Source: Nitrospirota bacterium
GTDB lineage: Bacteria; Nitrospirota; Nitrospiria; Nitrospirales; Nitrospiraceae
Assembly: GCA_030645475.1 (NCBI GenBank)
Contig: JAUSMA010000069.1
Location: 372,001 to 436,000, forward strand
Direction: 5' to 3'
DNA length: 64,000 nt
The translations under genes and the position numbers were made by a program. The notes beneath the pieces are model-generated. The model ran no database searches. It worked only from the letters and a program-made list of their open reading frames with translations, and was not told where the DNA came from. Shown one piece after another: positions 36,545 to 44,992 of the stretch. Each line of letters starts with the position of its first letter. Position 1 is the first letter of the stretch.

Positions 36545-37267
36545 CTAAACTGACCGATCAAACCGTTTCCTTGCACTAAACAACAAGCTTGCCAATCCGC
36601 TGCCGAACAGCCAAGCGGCGGCGGGGAGAGGGACGGGGGCCACGCTGCCGGGTACCACGGCCATGACGTTGCTGTAGGCAGGGCGTCCGGCCGTAGAATC
36701 GAAGAAGGTCCTGTTCCCGATCGTCCCGCCAAGCATGTTCGCAAAATTGACATTCGTCTCGCTGGTCAGGTCCGAGGTCCAGAAGAAAGGCGGGACGAAT
36801 TCAAACGGCGGCGCGGCACCCACCCGACCGGTGCCGAGTTGATTTAGTTGCGCAATCAGATTTTGAGCTTCCGCAGTAGTCGGTAGTCGCCAATCGGAAA
36901 CAGTTTGGCTTCCATGCTGGGACGTGAAACCGTCGGCCCAGGCAGTCGCTGCCCACCAGCTGCCCACCCACCGACCAAGCCCCGAATCATAATTGAGATC
37001 GTTGGCGGCAATCGTGTAGGGAGCGCCCAGCGAAGGCGTCACGACCGTCCCCAGGAGCGGTCCTGTATAAGGGTTGCCGGTGGGGTTGGAAGTCGAGCCT
37101 GCGACGTTATTGGTAAAGGTCAGTCCGCTGGAGAGCCAGGTCACATTGGATACGTTATCGTAGATTAGCCCATTGCCGGCATCGATCAAGGCTGCCTGAG
37201 ATGTGTCGACTAGAGTCAGAAAAATAAACAACAAGGCGATGGCCAGCGGTGTCTTCCCCTTAGACAT
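36545..37267 (-). CDS. VPLPA-CTERM protein with DUF1566/Lcl-like domain
   Basis: The 240-residue protein has a signal peptide and a C-terminal sorting tail VAPVPLPAAAWLFGSGLASL, then a basic end (FSARKRF). This is the VPLPA variant of PEP-CTERM, which exosortases cleave and transfer to the cell surface. The middle has IDAGNGLIYDNVSNVTWLSS and VSDWRLPTTAEAQNLIAQLN, as in Lcl/DUF1566 domains. I place the start at 37267, where AAAGGAG is upstream. No exosortase gene lies in this window. It sits between another VPLPA gene and the di-haem peroxidase. Confidence 0.85.
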   Translation of the reverse strand: MSKGKTPLAIALLFIFLTLVDTSQAALIDAGNGLIYDNVSNVTWLSSGLTFTNNVAGSTSNPTGNPYTGPLLGTVVTPSLGAPYTIAANDLNYDSGLGRWVGSWWAATAWADGFTSQHGSQTVSDWRLPTTAEAQNLIAQLNQLGTGRVGAAPPFEFVPPFFWTSDLTSETNVNFANMLGGTIGNRTFFDSTAGRPAYSNVMAVVPGSVAPVPLPAAAWLFGSGLASLLFSARKRFDRSV

Positions 37268-37302
37268 GTTCACTCCTTTCGATCGGATCATCAAAGAAAG
37301 TC

Positions 37303-37980
37303 TCACGACTCTGATTCCTTACGCGATTCGTCGGACGTCCGCGGCCGACGGCATCGAATACGTGCGCCGGCTATCAGCCCTGCTACGCTGCTGCCGAACA
37401 GCCAGGCGGCGGCGGGGAGGGGGACGGGGGCGACGCCGCCGCGAAAATTGCCGCCGAGAAATGCCGCGCCTTCGGTTCCGCCGTCGGTCACGCCGGGAAA
37501 TGCGAATACACTGGTGGTCGAGTAGCGCACGTCGATGACGGTGATATGAGGATCGACGAGACCGTTGCCGCCGAATAAGGCCGTCGCGAGTTCTCCCGAT
37601 AAATACGAGCCCACAATGTACTCGGTGCCGGGATTGAGGGTTGTCGGTGTGATTGAGGTAAAGCGAAAATGCCCGTCCAGCTCAGAGGCTGCTCCGGCCG
37701 CTACAGTCGCCTGCGCGAGAGGGGTGCCGCCGGATGCGAGCCAGAGCCCAACTTGGGCGGACCCGGCGAGTCCGTCTTGTCCTGAGTCGTAGACGCCCAG
37801 CGAGGTCACGGCATAGGGAGTGCTCACGGAAAATTTCCAGCCGAGCGTCCAGGGCGACCCGTCGTACTCGAAATCGATCTGCGTCAGGTTGATAGCGGCA
37901 GCCTGGGCCGGTTCGGAATAGTTTGAGACCCCCAGTATCGCTGCGAGGCAGAATGCACTGACAGACCGTGCCACAATCAT
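37303..37980 (-). CDS. VPLPA-CTERM protein with atypical extended basic tail
   Basis: The 225-residue protein has a signal peptide (SVSAFCLAAILGVSNYSEPA) and the sorting segment VAPVPLPAAAWLFGSSVAGL. After the hydrophobic stretch the tail continues for about 20 residues (RCRRPRTSDESRKESES), longer than usual for this class. The body is a beta-rich domain with INLTQIDFEYDGSPWTLGWK and GVYDSGQDGLAGSAQVGLWL. This resembles DUF4082-type or similar adhesion-like folds. CAAGGAG precedes the ATG. Function unknown. Confidence 0.82.
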   Translation of the reverse strand: MIVARSVSAFCLAAILGVSNYSEPAQAAAINLTQIDFEYDGSPWTLGWKFSVSTPYAVTSLGVYDSGQDGLAGSAQVGLWLASGGTPLAQATVAAGAASELDGHFRFTSITPTTLNPGTEYIVGSYLSGELATALFGGNGLVDPHITVIDVRYSTTSVFAFPGVTDGGTEGAAFLGGNFRGGVAPVPLPAAAWLFGSSVAGLIAGARIRCRRPRTSDESRKESES

Positions 37981-38085
37981 GACGGCTCCTTGGCGTAACG
38001 ATGTTCCATCGCCTCAGTGAAAACGAGAATCGGGTCGAGCCGGTGGAACGCTAGTTGGTGACTCGACCAGATTCCTGGTCACACT

Positions 38086-38124
38086 GATGGGGACGGGTTC
38101 CAGCATGACCGGTGCCCGTCCCCG
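38086..38124 (-). terminator. Candidate terminator after VPLPA-CTERM gene
   Basis: GGGGACGGG (38089-38097) pairs with CCCGTCCCC (38115-38123), flanked by GAT/ATC, with a 17-base loop. It lies just beyond the stop of the gene at 38132-38830. Confidence 0.5.
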
Positions 38125-38131
38125 ATCTTAT

Positions 38132-38830
38132 TTAGACCGTCAACCGTCGGCGCGCGAGGCCCACTAATCCGGCGAATCCGCTGCCAAAGAGCCAGAGAGC
38201 CGCAGGCACGGGAACCGGTGCCGTCGTCAATGTGGCCGAGAAAGCGTGGGAACCGGTCTGGCCGAGGGCGAACGAAGGATTCCCTCCGTAGATCAGGGTG
38301 TAGAGGCCGGGGCCGAGGACCCACTGCCTGGAGACCGCTTCCAGCCCCGTTCCGCTGGCCGTGCCGAGCGGTCCACCTCCGTTCGCCACATGATCGATGT
38401 AGGTCAAGTTCGTGGCCCAACTGATGTTCCCCGTGTTGTTAAAGGTATGATTCGTGGCATCGGAATTGACGGTTTCCAATCCTGAATAGAGGCTGAATGC
38501 AGGAAACAATTGACTGGTCCCGCCATGGCCCCGCTCCAGTTCAACGGTCAACAGGGTCGGGCCGCTGATGCCGGTGAGATCCAGCGCGCTCCAGGACGAC
38601 GTGTGGGTCCAGCCTTTGGCCCCGGCTGGATTCCCCGGTTCGGCCCAACTCTTCGCGCCGACGCTCCCATGGTAATGGGCCAGGTCGAGGTCGCTCATGA
38701 CCACCTGGGACTCGTAGGTCGCTCCGGTCTGTGGACCGGGCTCGGTGATCGTCGAGGCGTGAGACGGGGCGGCGCCGGCCAGCCACAGTCCCACAGCGGC
38801 GACGGCAAGTACTACCATGCGTGTTGTCAT
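38132..38830 (-). CDS. VPxPA-CTERM protein of unknown function
   Basis: The 232-residue protein has a signal peptide ending near SHA and a C-terminal sorting tail TAPVPVPAALWLFGSGFAGL followed by VGLARRRLTV. The body includes VVMSDLDLAHYHGSVGAKSW and LLTVELERGHGGTSQLFPAF and looks like a secreted beta-rich domain. TAGGAGG precedes the ATG at 38830. Its upstream region shares a near-identical 38-base element with the gene at 39111-39542. Exosortase substrate by tail; function unknown. Confidence 0.85.
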   Translation of the reverse strand: MTTRMVVLAVAAVGLWLAGAAPSHASTITEPGPQTGATYESQVVMSDLDLAHYHGSVGAKSWAEPGNPAGAKGWTHTSSWSALDLTGISGPTLLTVELERGHGGTSQLFPAFSLYSGLETVNSDATNHTFNNTGNISWATNLTYIDHVANGGGPLGTASGTGLEAVSRQWVLGPGLYTLIYGGNPSFALGQTGSHAFSATLTTAPVPVPAALWLFGSGFAGLVGLARRRLTV

Positions 38831-38837
38831 AAACCCT

Positions 38838-38958
38838 CCTAGATGGAAAATGGTTGCGAGGGCTAGTTCCTCGTGGGTCTACGAATAGCAAGACACTGTG
38901 GGGAGGGCTACAGATCGAAACCGATGCTTGCAACAGATGTGACGGAAAGACTCATGCG
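38838..38958 (-). promoter_or_regulatory. Duplicated upstream region, copy 1
   Basis: The stretch CCGATGCTTGCAACAGATGT with its continuation to 38958 (start 38921) differs by one base from 39635-39672. A second shared block GTTGCGAGGGCTAGTTCCT lies closer to the gene (38853-38871, versus 39569-39585). Both copies are upstream of secreted-protein genes on the same strand. It is probably a promoter or operator region that was duplicated. Confidence 0.5.
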
Positions 38959-39110
38959 TGATGTGCGGGACAGGAAAGAAAGGCGGGAGAGGCGTGAAGG
39001 GGCCGAAAAGAACGGGCTGAACGAAGGGATCAGTGGTGATCCTTCGTTCAGCCTGTTGCATGATTCAGGAATTCCTCCGCGAGTGAGCGTCGACGAAATC
39101 TGCGAGCAGG

Positions 39111-39542
39111 CTAGAGTTTCACTCCGTTGGCCGTGCCAAGTGCGCCGAACGTATTCTCCCAGCGGCCGACGAAGGACTTCTTGTTGCTGTGGAATTGCAG
39201 CTGAAAGGTGGAGACAAACGGACGGCCGAACGGCCTGAAATCCATGGTCAGTTCTGCAGAACAGTCGTCCTTGATCGTCGCGTCACCGATAAATTGGAGA
39301 CCGGTTAATGGATTCCCTTGGTCGTCCGTCAACGAAAAATCGCACTTGCCTTCGACCTTCCCATGCTCGATCTCGAATTTGCAGACGCCGGAATGGGGAT
39401 TCTTCAGCACTTCCGCCTGATAGGAGACCCACTGACCTTTGAGGTCCCGTTTCTGGCAACGGCCGTCCTGTTCGTAGAAGGCCTGTGCCTGGCTGCACAG
39501 AATGATCAAAACGGCGGTAATCGAAAACAGCATGCGTCGCAT
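39111..39542 (-). CDS. Small secreted protein of unknown function
   Basis: The 143-residue protein has a signal peptide (MLFSITAVLIILCSQAQA) and a beta-rich body with four to five Cys (GRCQKRDLKGQWVSYQ, SGVCKFEIEHGKVEGKCDFS, DDCSAELTMDFRPFGRP). It lacks a VPLPA tail. The ending FVGRWENTFGALGTANG looks like an extracytoplasmic lipocalin-like strand pattern, but I cannot name a family. The start at 39542 has GGAGGAC upstream. It shares its upstream region with the VPxPA-CTERM gene at 38132. Confidence 0.65.
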   Translation of the reverse strand: MRRMLFSITAVLIILCSQAQAFYEQDGRCQKRDLKGQWVSYQAEVLKNPHSGVCKFEIEHGKVEGKCDFSLTDDQGNPLTGLQFIGDATIKDDCSAELTMDFRPFGRPFVSTFQLQFHSNKKSFVGRWENTFGALGTANGVKL

Positions 39543-39559
39543 GGACGTCCTCCGTGGTG

Positions 39560-39672
39560 AAAATTGCGTTGCGAGGGTTGTTCCTTCTGTTGGTATGAAT
39601 AGCAAACCTGGTTCGATTCGACTGCCTATCGATACCGATGCTTGCAACAGATGTGGCGGAAAGACTCATGCG
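39560..39672 (-). promoter_or_regulatory. Duplicated upstream region, copy 2
   Basis: Copy of the region at 38838-38958. The 38 bases at 39635-39672 contain GCTTGCAACAGATGT and the ending GGAAAGACTCATGCG. The nearer block GTTGCGAGGGTTGTTCCTTC keeps the same distance to the start codon within a few bases. The intervening sequence has diverged, which marks the shared blocks as the functional parts. Confidence 0.5.
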
Positions 39673-39775
39673 CGACGCGAGATTCATTGACTGTTGTGAC
39701 TTTGCTCTATTACAAGGCGCTCTCGTACCTATTCATGGGGGATACATCATCGACGAGGGGTGAGGACGGGGGATT

Positions 39776-41797
39776 ATGACGAGCATACGCGTATCAATCG
39801 GTCTGGCTGTGTGGTTGGCTCTGTCCACGTTCACCACCCAGGCGCTGCCCGGCGACGGGACGATTCCCCGCGTACTCAATCCGCCGCTGACAAGTGACCT
39901 GACGAACTTGCCGGGGGACCTGCGCGGAGTGGCGGTGCCGGGCCCGGACCCGGCGAATCTTCTCCTGTACGTTAAGGACAAGCAGGCGGCGATCGCGTTG
40001 GGCAAGGCTCTGTTCTGGGACATGCAGGTGGGAAGCGACGGGATGACGGCCTGCGCGAGCTGCCATTTTCGCGCCGGCGCGGACCCGCGCTCCAAGAATC
40101 AGCTCTCGCCCGGACTCAAGCATGCGCCGAACGCCGACCTCACCTTCAAGCGGGGCGGTCCGAACTACCAGCTCACGGGCGAGGAGTTTCCGCTCACCCG
40201 GCTCGCCATTGCCGGGCAGCGAGGCGCTCTCGACCAGGCTACCGACAGCAACGACGTCGTCAGCTCACAAGGCGTCCCGTATCTCGATCAGGGCCCGGAC
40301 CCGCTGGGTTTCCAGGTAGGCCGGCTCAAGACCCGCCGAGTCGAGCCGCGGAACACGCCGTCGGTCATCAATGCGGTGTTCAACCACCGCCAGTTCTGGG
40401 ATGGCCGCGCCGAGAACGTCTTCAACGGGGTGAATCATCTGGGCGACCGGGATCCTGACGCGCGCGTGCTGGCGTCCGTGGGTGGCCGTCTCGTCGAAGA
40501 ACGGGTGGCGCTGACGAATGCGAGCCTCGCCTCACAGGCGTTGGGCCCCATCCTCAGCGAGCTGGAAATGGCGGCTCCGGGCCGTACGGTTCAGGACTTG
40601 GCGCGCGAGTTACGCCGCGGCAAGAAGATCCGTCGGCTGGGCCAGCGCGTGCATGGCACGCGGCCGCTCCAGCGCCAGCTCGTCGATCCGTCCGACAGCG
40701 TGCTGGGCCCCTTGAGCCGGTATCCGGAGAAGGGCCTCCGGGTGAAGTCGTACGATGAAATGGTGCGGGCGGCCTTTCAGGACAGCTACTGGCAGAGCGC
40801 ACAGCTCATTCGGGTGGCGGATGATGGCACGGTCTCGATCGTCGACCGGCCAGACAAGGACCGGACTACGGAGGAGTACAGGCTGCTCGAGTATAATTTC
40901 GGCCTGTTCTTCGGCCTCGCAGTGCAACTTTACGAGTCCACCCTCGTCTCTGACGAGACGCCGTGGGACCGGTTCCGTCGCGAGCACCCGGCCCCGAACG
41001 ATCAGGCCCTCAATCCCTGGACCAACGAGAAACCCGCACATATCAGCCGCTTTGCGCTCTTCGGCGCACACCTGTTCAATGACCGGACCCGCGGCCCGAA
41101 CAACCTGCGTTGCAGCAACTGCCACGAGGGCGCCGAGCTGACCGATGCCTCGGTCCGCCGGATTGCCTTGGCAGCCAACGGCCCGGTGCGCAACCGCGAC
41201 GGGAATATCATCGACAAGGGCTTCAGCAACATCGGCCTGCGGCCCACGGAAGACGACCTGGGCGCCGGAGCAAGCGACGAATTCGGCCCGCTGTCGCACA
41301 GCAAACGCCTCTTCCCGCACGGACTGCCGGCGGTATTCGACGGCGCGGCGGTGAGCAAGGGCTTCGGCGTCGAGGGCGCGTTTAAGATTCCTTCACTGCG
41401 TAACGTCGCGTTGACCGCTCCGTATTTTCACAACGGCGACACCCAGTCGCTGCGCGAGGCGGTGCTGCTCTATAGCCGCGGAGGCAACATAGCGCCGATC
41501 ACGCAAACCGATGGGACACCGATCGAGCCGCTCGGCGTCGCGAAGATGACGTCCGACGAGGCCGATGCGGTGGTGGCCTGGCTCGAATCGCTCACCGACG
41601 AGCGGGTGCGCATCGCCAGCGCCCCGTTCGACCACCCGCAACTGTTCGTGCCCAATGGCCATCGCGTGAACGAGCGCAGGAACGAACGAGGCCGGCACGG
41701 CTTCGCCGAGGACGACATGGTGGAAATCCCGATGACGGGCGCCGCCGGCGGCCCGCCGATTCCCGGCTTCCTGGAGGGGATCTTCGGGCCGAACTGA
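39776..41797 (+). CDS. Di-haem cytochrome c peroxidase/MauG-like protein, paralogue 2
   Basis: The 673-residue exported protein has haem motifs ACASCHFR (about 86-91) and RCSNCHEG (about 450-454). It shares LGKALFWDMQVGSDGMTACA, RNTPSVINAVFNHRQFWDGR and the C-terminal SLTDERVRIASAPFDHPQLF with paralogue 1 at 34589-36472. It is divergent from the small secreted gene upstream. The shared peroxidase core and the long insert suggest a common role, such as peroxide handling or oxidative modification of periplasmic proteins. GGGGG precedes the ATG. Confidence 0.88.
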   Translation: MTSIRVSIGLAVWLALSTFTTQALPGDGTIPRVLNPPLTSDLTNLPGDLRGVAVPGPDPANLLLYVKDKQAAIALGKALFWDMQVGSDGMTACASCHFRAGADPRSKNQLSPGLKHAPNADLTFKRGGPNYQLTGEEFPLTRLAIAGQRGALDQATDSNDVVSSQGVPYLDQGPDPLGFQVGRLKTRRVEPRNTPSVINAVFNHRQFWDGRAENVFNGVNHLGDRDPDARVLASVGGRLVEERVALTNASLASQALGPILSELEMAAPGRTVQDLARELRRGKKIRRLGQRVHGTRPLQRQLVDPSDSVLGPLSRYPEKGLRVKSYDEMVRAAFQDSYWQSAQLIRVADDGTVSIVDRPDKDRTTEEYRLLEYNFGLFFGLAVQLYESTLVSDETPWDRFRREHPAPNDQALNPWTNEKPAHISRFALFGAHLFNDRTRGPNNLRCSNCHEGAELTDASVRRIALAANGPVRNRDGNIIDKGFSNIGLRPTEDDLGAGASDEFGPLSHSKRLFPHGLPAVFDGAAVSKGFGVEGAFKIPSLRNVALTAPYFHNGDTQSLREAVLLYSRGGNIAPITQTDGTPIEPLGVAKMTSDEADAVVAWLESLTDERVRIASAPFDHPQLFVPNGHRVNERRNERGRHGFAEDDMVEIPMTGAAGGPPIPGFLEGIFGPN

Positions 41798-41957
41798 GGG
41801 CGCAATCGGACGGCGAGTGGCGCCTCCACCACTTCGCGCGCACTCGCGCTGCTGTCCGTGATGTGCGGCTGAGGACCCGACTGCGGCGAAGGAGAACGAG
41901 GAGTCGGGAGAGGCAGGGTGAGGGGGAAACAGCAATCCCTCATCAAGCCTGGTGCAC

Positions 41958-42308
41958 CTACTGCCAGCCGTGAACGGCGTAGCCGCGAGCCGTCAGACAA
42001 CGTTCCATTGCCTGGCGATAGGCGCCGCGCGACGGCCAGACCGGATGAGGAATATCGACCGTCCCGAGCACGACCCCGTTTGCCGTGGCTCCGAGAGGGG
42101 GAATCCACCTGGGCTGGATGCTGACGGGCGCGGCCTCGCGCACCTCGGTTCGGCAGGCGCGAAGATCCTCCGAGACGGCCGGATCATTGTCCGTTATGGC
42201 GAGGCCGTTTCGTTCAACCACTGGTTGCGGGATATGGCGAGCGGAGGAGCAGGCGGCGAGCGAACCGAGCAGCACGACTCCTAAGAGACATTGACTCGAC
42301 ATGCGCAT
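41958..42308 (-). CDS. Small lipoprotein of unknown function
   Basis: The 116-residue protein has a signal peptide with lipobox GSLAACSSA, so it would be lipidated at Cys20. The mature part is short and contains two further Cys (LRACRTEVRE and MERCLTARGYAVHG), with a final amphipathic segment PVWPSRGAYRQAMERCLTAR. No family is recognised. GAGGGG precedes the ATG. It is convergent with the peroxidase gene. Confidence 0.75.
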   Translation of the reverse strand: MRMSSQCLLGVVLLGSLAACSSARHIPQPVVERNGLAITDNDPAVSEDLRACRTEVREAAPVSIQPRWIPPLGATANGVVLGTVDIPHPVWPSRGAYRQAMERCLTARGYAVHGWQ

Positions 42309-42395
42309 AGGCCCCTCGCGGTCAACGGACCCATTCTACCTCCTCGTGCTCGAAGGGAACAACCGCGTATGCCTGTTTCCGGGCGGTATGGCCGT

Positions 42396-43958
42396 CTAGC
42401 GCACCAACAGCTCGAATGCAATGCGTTCGAGAAAATGCTTCCGGTAGGTTTCTGCTTTGCGGACTTGCCGGCTTTCAAGCGGGTTGTAGTCGTCGGTGAG
42501 GACGAAGCCGCTCCCCTCGGCAAACCGGTGCTCGTGATTCAGCAACCACTGCAGGCGGCGATCGCCGGTCTGGGGATCGATGGCCACCGGTTCGCGCGAG
42601 GCGAGGAAAATGAAATCGGTGAACTCGCTGGTGTCGGTGACGAAAGTACGAACGTGAGGGAAGAGGTCTTGCAGGGTCCGATGCACCGCCTCGACGGCAT
42701 CCGATCCCTCGCCCTGTGTAAATCCCACGTAGTTGAGGGCCAGGATCCCGCGGTCGTTCAACAGGGTGCGTAACTCGTTCAGCATCTCACGGCTGAGCAG
42801 ATGGGTCGGCTCGGAGCCTCCGGTGAAGCAGTCGTGGACGATGAGGTCGTAGCGAGTGGAGAGCGTCTTGATCTCATACCGGGCGTCCCCGACGAGGAAC
42901 AGCCCTGTCGGTTCGAAGTGAAACCATTTCCTCGCCGCGTCTGCGACGGCGGGATCGATCTCAATCGTGTCGGTCGTGACGCCTTGCGCCTTCAGGTCTC
43001 GCGCGACATGTCCGCCGCCCAATCCAATGAGTAAGGCTCGCGCGGTCTCAGGGCGAATGGCGGGCAGGAGGCTCAGGACCTCCTGGTACCCCAACAGGCT
43101 CCGATTCTGTGCATTGTCCACCGCGCTGAGGACCGAGGCATCGGAGAGGAGCAGACGGAAACCGCGCCGGTCATCGTCCACCACACGCACCCAGCCGTAG
43201 AGGGTTTCGGCTTCCGATTGCACAGTGAAGCCGTTCACCGATTCCCGAGAGCCGGCGACCCCGGACGTGGCCAGGATGCCGATGGCAAGGCCCATTCCCA
43301 CGATCACCACGCTGGATCGAGTGCGCATACGTGCGGATGATTCGTGCCAGGCGACCAGGATGGAAAGGATACCGAGCAGCAGGCTGAGTGAGAAGATGAT
43401 CGCCCTGGTTCCAAACATCGGCAACAGGAAGAATCCCAAGAGTAAGGTTCCCGCTACACTGCCGACCGTGCTGATGGCGTAGACCGTACCGGCTGCGGTG
43501 CCTACGCTGCTCAGGTCGCGCGTCGCGCGTTTGATCACGTAGGGTCCCACCATCGCCAGCGCCGTCAATGGCAGTGCGAATAATAAGAATGCGCTCGTGA
43601 AGGCGCCGGCACGGAGGCCGAGTGAGTCGGTTGCGCGGAGAATCGGCCCAGTGAGAAAGGGAATGGTGAGGGTCGTGAAGGCAGACGAAAGAATGATATG
43701 CGCCAGGCGGACTGCCGGCAATCGGTCGGCGATCAATCCGCCGAGGAAATAGCCTAAGGATAAAGCGATTAATGTGACCGCAATCAGCGACGACCAGACG
43801 TACAGGCTGACGCCGTAAAATGGGCCGATGATCCGCGTGCCGAGCAGTTCCAGGATCATCACGGCTGCGCCGGTGATGGTGACGGTCGCATAGAGGACGA
43901 GGGATGTCTGGTGCCGGGAGCGTGGCATGGCGGCGTGAACGGTCTGACTCATGGTCAT
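42396..43958 (-). CDS. Membrane-fused spermidine synthase-like protein
   Basis: The 520-residue protein has about six to eight membrane helices in the N-terminal half (VTITGAAVMILELLGTRIIG; LIALSLGYFLGGLIADRLPA) and a C-terminal spermidine-synthase-like methyltransferase fold. That fold has ALLIGLGGGHVARDLKAQGV, DTIEIDPAVADAARKWF and YDLIVHDCFTGGSEPTHLLS. Fusions of this type are common in Nitrospirota and related phyla, but their product is unknown; polyamine synthesis is not proven. I start at 43958 (MTMSQTVHAAMPRSRHQ); an ATG at 43982 adds eight residues. It sits between a lipoprotein and a VPxPA-CTERM gene. Confidence 0.82.
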   Translation of the reverse strand: MTMSQTVHAAMPRSRHQTSLVLYATVTITGAAVMILELLGTRIIGPFYGVSLYVWSSLIAVTLIALSLGYFLGGLIADRLPAVRLAHIILSSAFTTLTIPFLTGPILRATDSLGLRAGAFTSAFLLFALPLTALAMVGPYVIKRATRDLSSVGTAAGTVYAISTVGSVAGTLLLGFFLLPMFGTRAIIFSLSLLLGILSILVAWHESSARMRTRSSVVIVGMGLAIGILATSGVAGSRESVNGFTVQSEAETLYGWVRVVDDDRRGFRLLLSDASVLSAVDNAQNRSLLGYQEVLSLLPAIRPETARALLIGLGGGHVARDLKAQGVTTDTIEIDPAVADAARKWFHFEPTGLFLVGDARYEIKTLSTRYDLIVHDCFTGGSEPTHLLSREMLNELRTLLNDRGILALNYVGFTQGEGSDAVEAVHRTLQDLFPHVRTFVTDTSEFTDFIFLASREPVAIDPQTGDRRLQWLLNHEHRFAEGSGFVLTDDYNPLESRQVRKAETYRKHFLERIAFELLVR

Positions 43959-43988
43959 ATTCTCAGTCGCGAAACGAATCAAAATGAA

Positions 43989-44025
43989 GAGGGGAGCTGG
44001 CGGGATGGTCCCGCCAGCTCCCCTC
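43989..44025 (-). terminator. Strong GC-rich hairpin, terminator of the 44051 gene
   Basis: GAGGGGAGCTGGCGGGA (43989-44005) and TCCCGCCAGCTCCCCTC (44009-44025) form a perfect 17-base stem with a TGG loop. On the minus strand it is followed by TCTTCATTTTGATT. It ends transcription of the VPxPA gene at 44051-44992 and lies before the start of the spermidine-synthase-like gene. Confidence 0.75.
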
Positions 44026-44050
44026 GCCTCACCATAAATAACGTGGACGC

Positions 44051-44992
44051 TTAGCTCGCTGAGCGTCTCCGCGCCAATGCCACGATGCCGGCCAGTCCGC
44101 TGCCGAAGAGCCAGACCGCAGCGGGAATCGGCACCGGGTTGACGGAGAATGCAATGTTGAAGGTCCGAGCCAGGCGCGCGTTGTTGTATGCCGTCAACGC
44201 AGCCGAGGGCGTCGTGTAGTCCCCGTTCGTGGCCTGGGCAGCCTCGAGCAGTGCGGCCAGGTCAGCGGAATTGGCGCCGCCGACCACCAGGCTGTAGATG
44301 CCGGGGCCGAGGTCGTAATGGCCGGTAATGGTGTTGCCGGTACCGTTGGCGCCGAAGAGGCCCGTGTAGGCAAGCGTAAACGCAGCCGGCGGCCTCGCCG
44401 CATTATTGGCCGTCGCGGCAGACCCGTCATTCGCCATGGTGAAATCCCCATTAGAGCGGTACTGCCCCCAATGTTGGGTTGTCAGGGTGCCGCCGTTGTT
44501 TGTGATCGCGCTGTTCGCACTTGCGAAAGGCGACCAGCTGGCGAAGCCGGTCTGGGCTCCGATGTAGGAGGCGGGGTTAATCGCGCCGTCATGCACGGAG
44601 TTGATCGCGACGCCTTGGAAAATCGAATAACCGGGATTCAGGACACCGTTGCCGTTTGTGTTTGTGCCGGTAATCGTGAAGTCGATCGTTGAGGCTTGAG
44701 CCAGATTGAAATAGAGAAACCGGTTGTCGTGGCTATTCCCCCAGGTCGTTGCGTCTTGACCTGCCAGCCATCCGGCGTTGCTGGACACTGTCCTGTCGGG
44801 AGTCGCGTTCACAATTCCGGTACCGTATTGTGGCACATCCCCTGCGAGGAGGGGGCGGACGGGATCAATAAGAGACGAGTCCGAAAACAGAGAATTCCCA
44901 TAGCTCACATGGGCAGAGGCCTGCCCTGCTGAGAGAAATACGCCGACAGCGCCCAATAGCGCGGCGGCAGACCGGACCATCCAACGATTCAT
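44051..44992 (-). CDS. VPIPA-CTERM protein
   Basis: The 313-residue protein has a signal peptide (AAALLGAVGVFLSAGQASA) and a C-terminal tail VNPVPIPAAVWLFGSGLAGI followed by VALARRRSAS, an exosortase sorting signal. The body contains repeated small-residue beta strands, such as TIDFTITGTNTNGNGVLNPG and YDLGPGIYSLVVGGANSADL. I start at 44992, where GAGGAGGG is upstream, instead of 45025. Surface protein of unknown function, divergent from the VPxPA gene at 45791. Confidence 0.85.
   Translation of the reverse strand: MNRWMVRSAAALLGAVGVFLSAGQASAHVSYGNSLFSDSSLIDPVRPLLAGDVPQYGTGIVNATPDRTVSSNAGWLAGQDATTWGNSHDNRFLYFNLAQASTIDFTITGTNTNGNGVLNPGYSIFQGVAINSVHDGAINPASYIGAQTGFASWSPFASANSAITNNGGTLTTQHWGQYRSNGDFTMANDGSAATANNAARPPAAFTLAYTGLFGANGTGNTITGHYDLGPGIYSLVVGGANSADLAALLEAAQATNGDYTTPSAALTAYNNARLARTFNIAFSVNPVPIPAAVWLFGSGLAGIVALARRRSAS

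Noticed and set aside
38852-39590. Possible sigma-54 promoter elements (GG-N10-GC) near 38852-38870 and 39570-39585
   Set aside because: The spacing is 10 bases in one copy but 11 in the other, so I cannot support a sigma-54 promoter even though PEP-CTERM genes are sometimes controlled by one.
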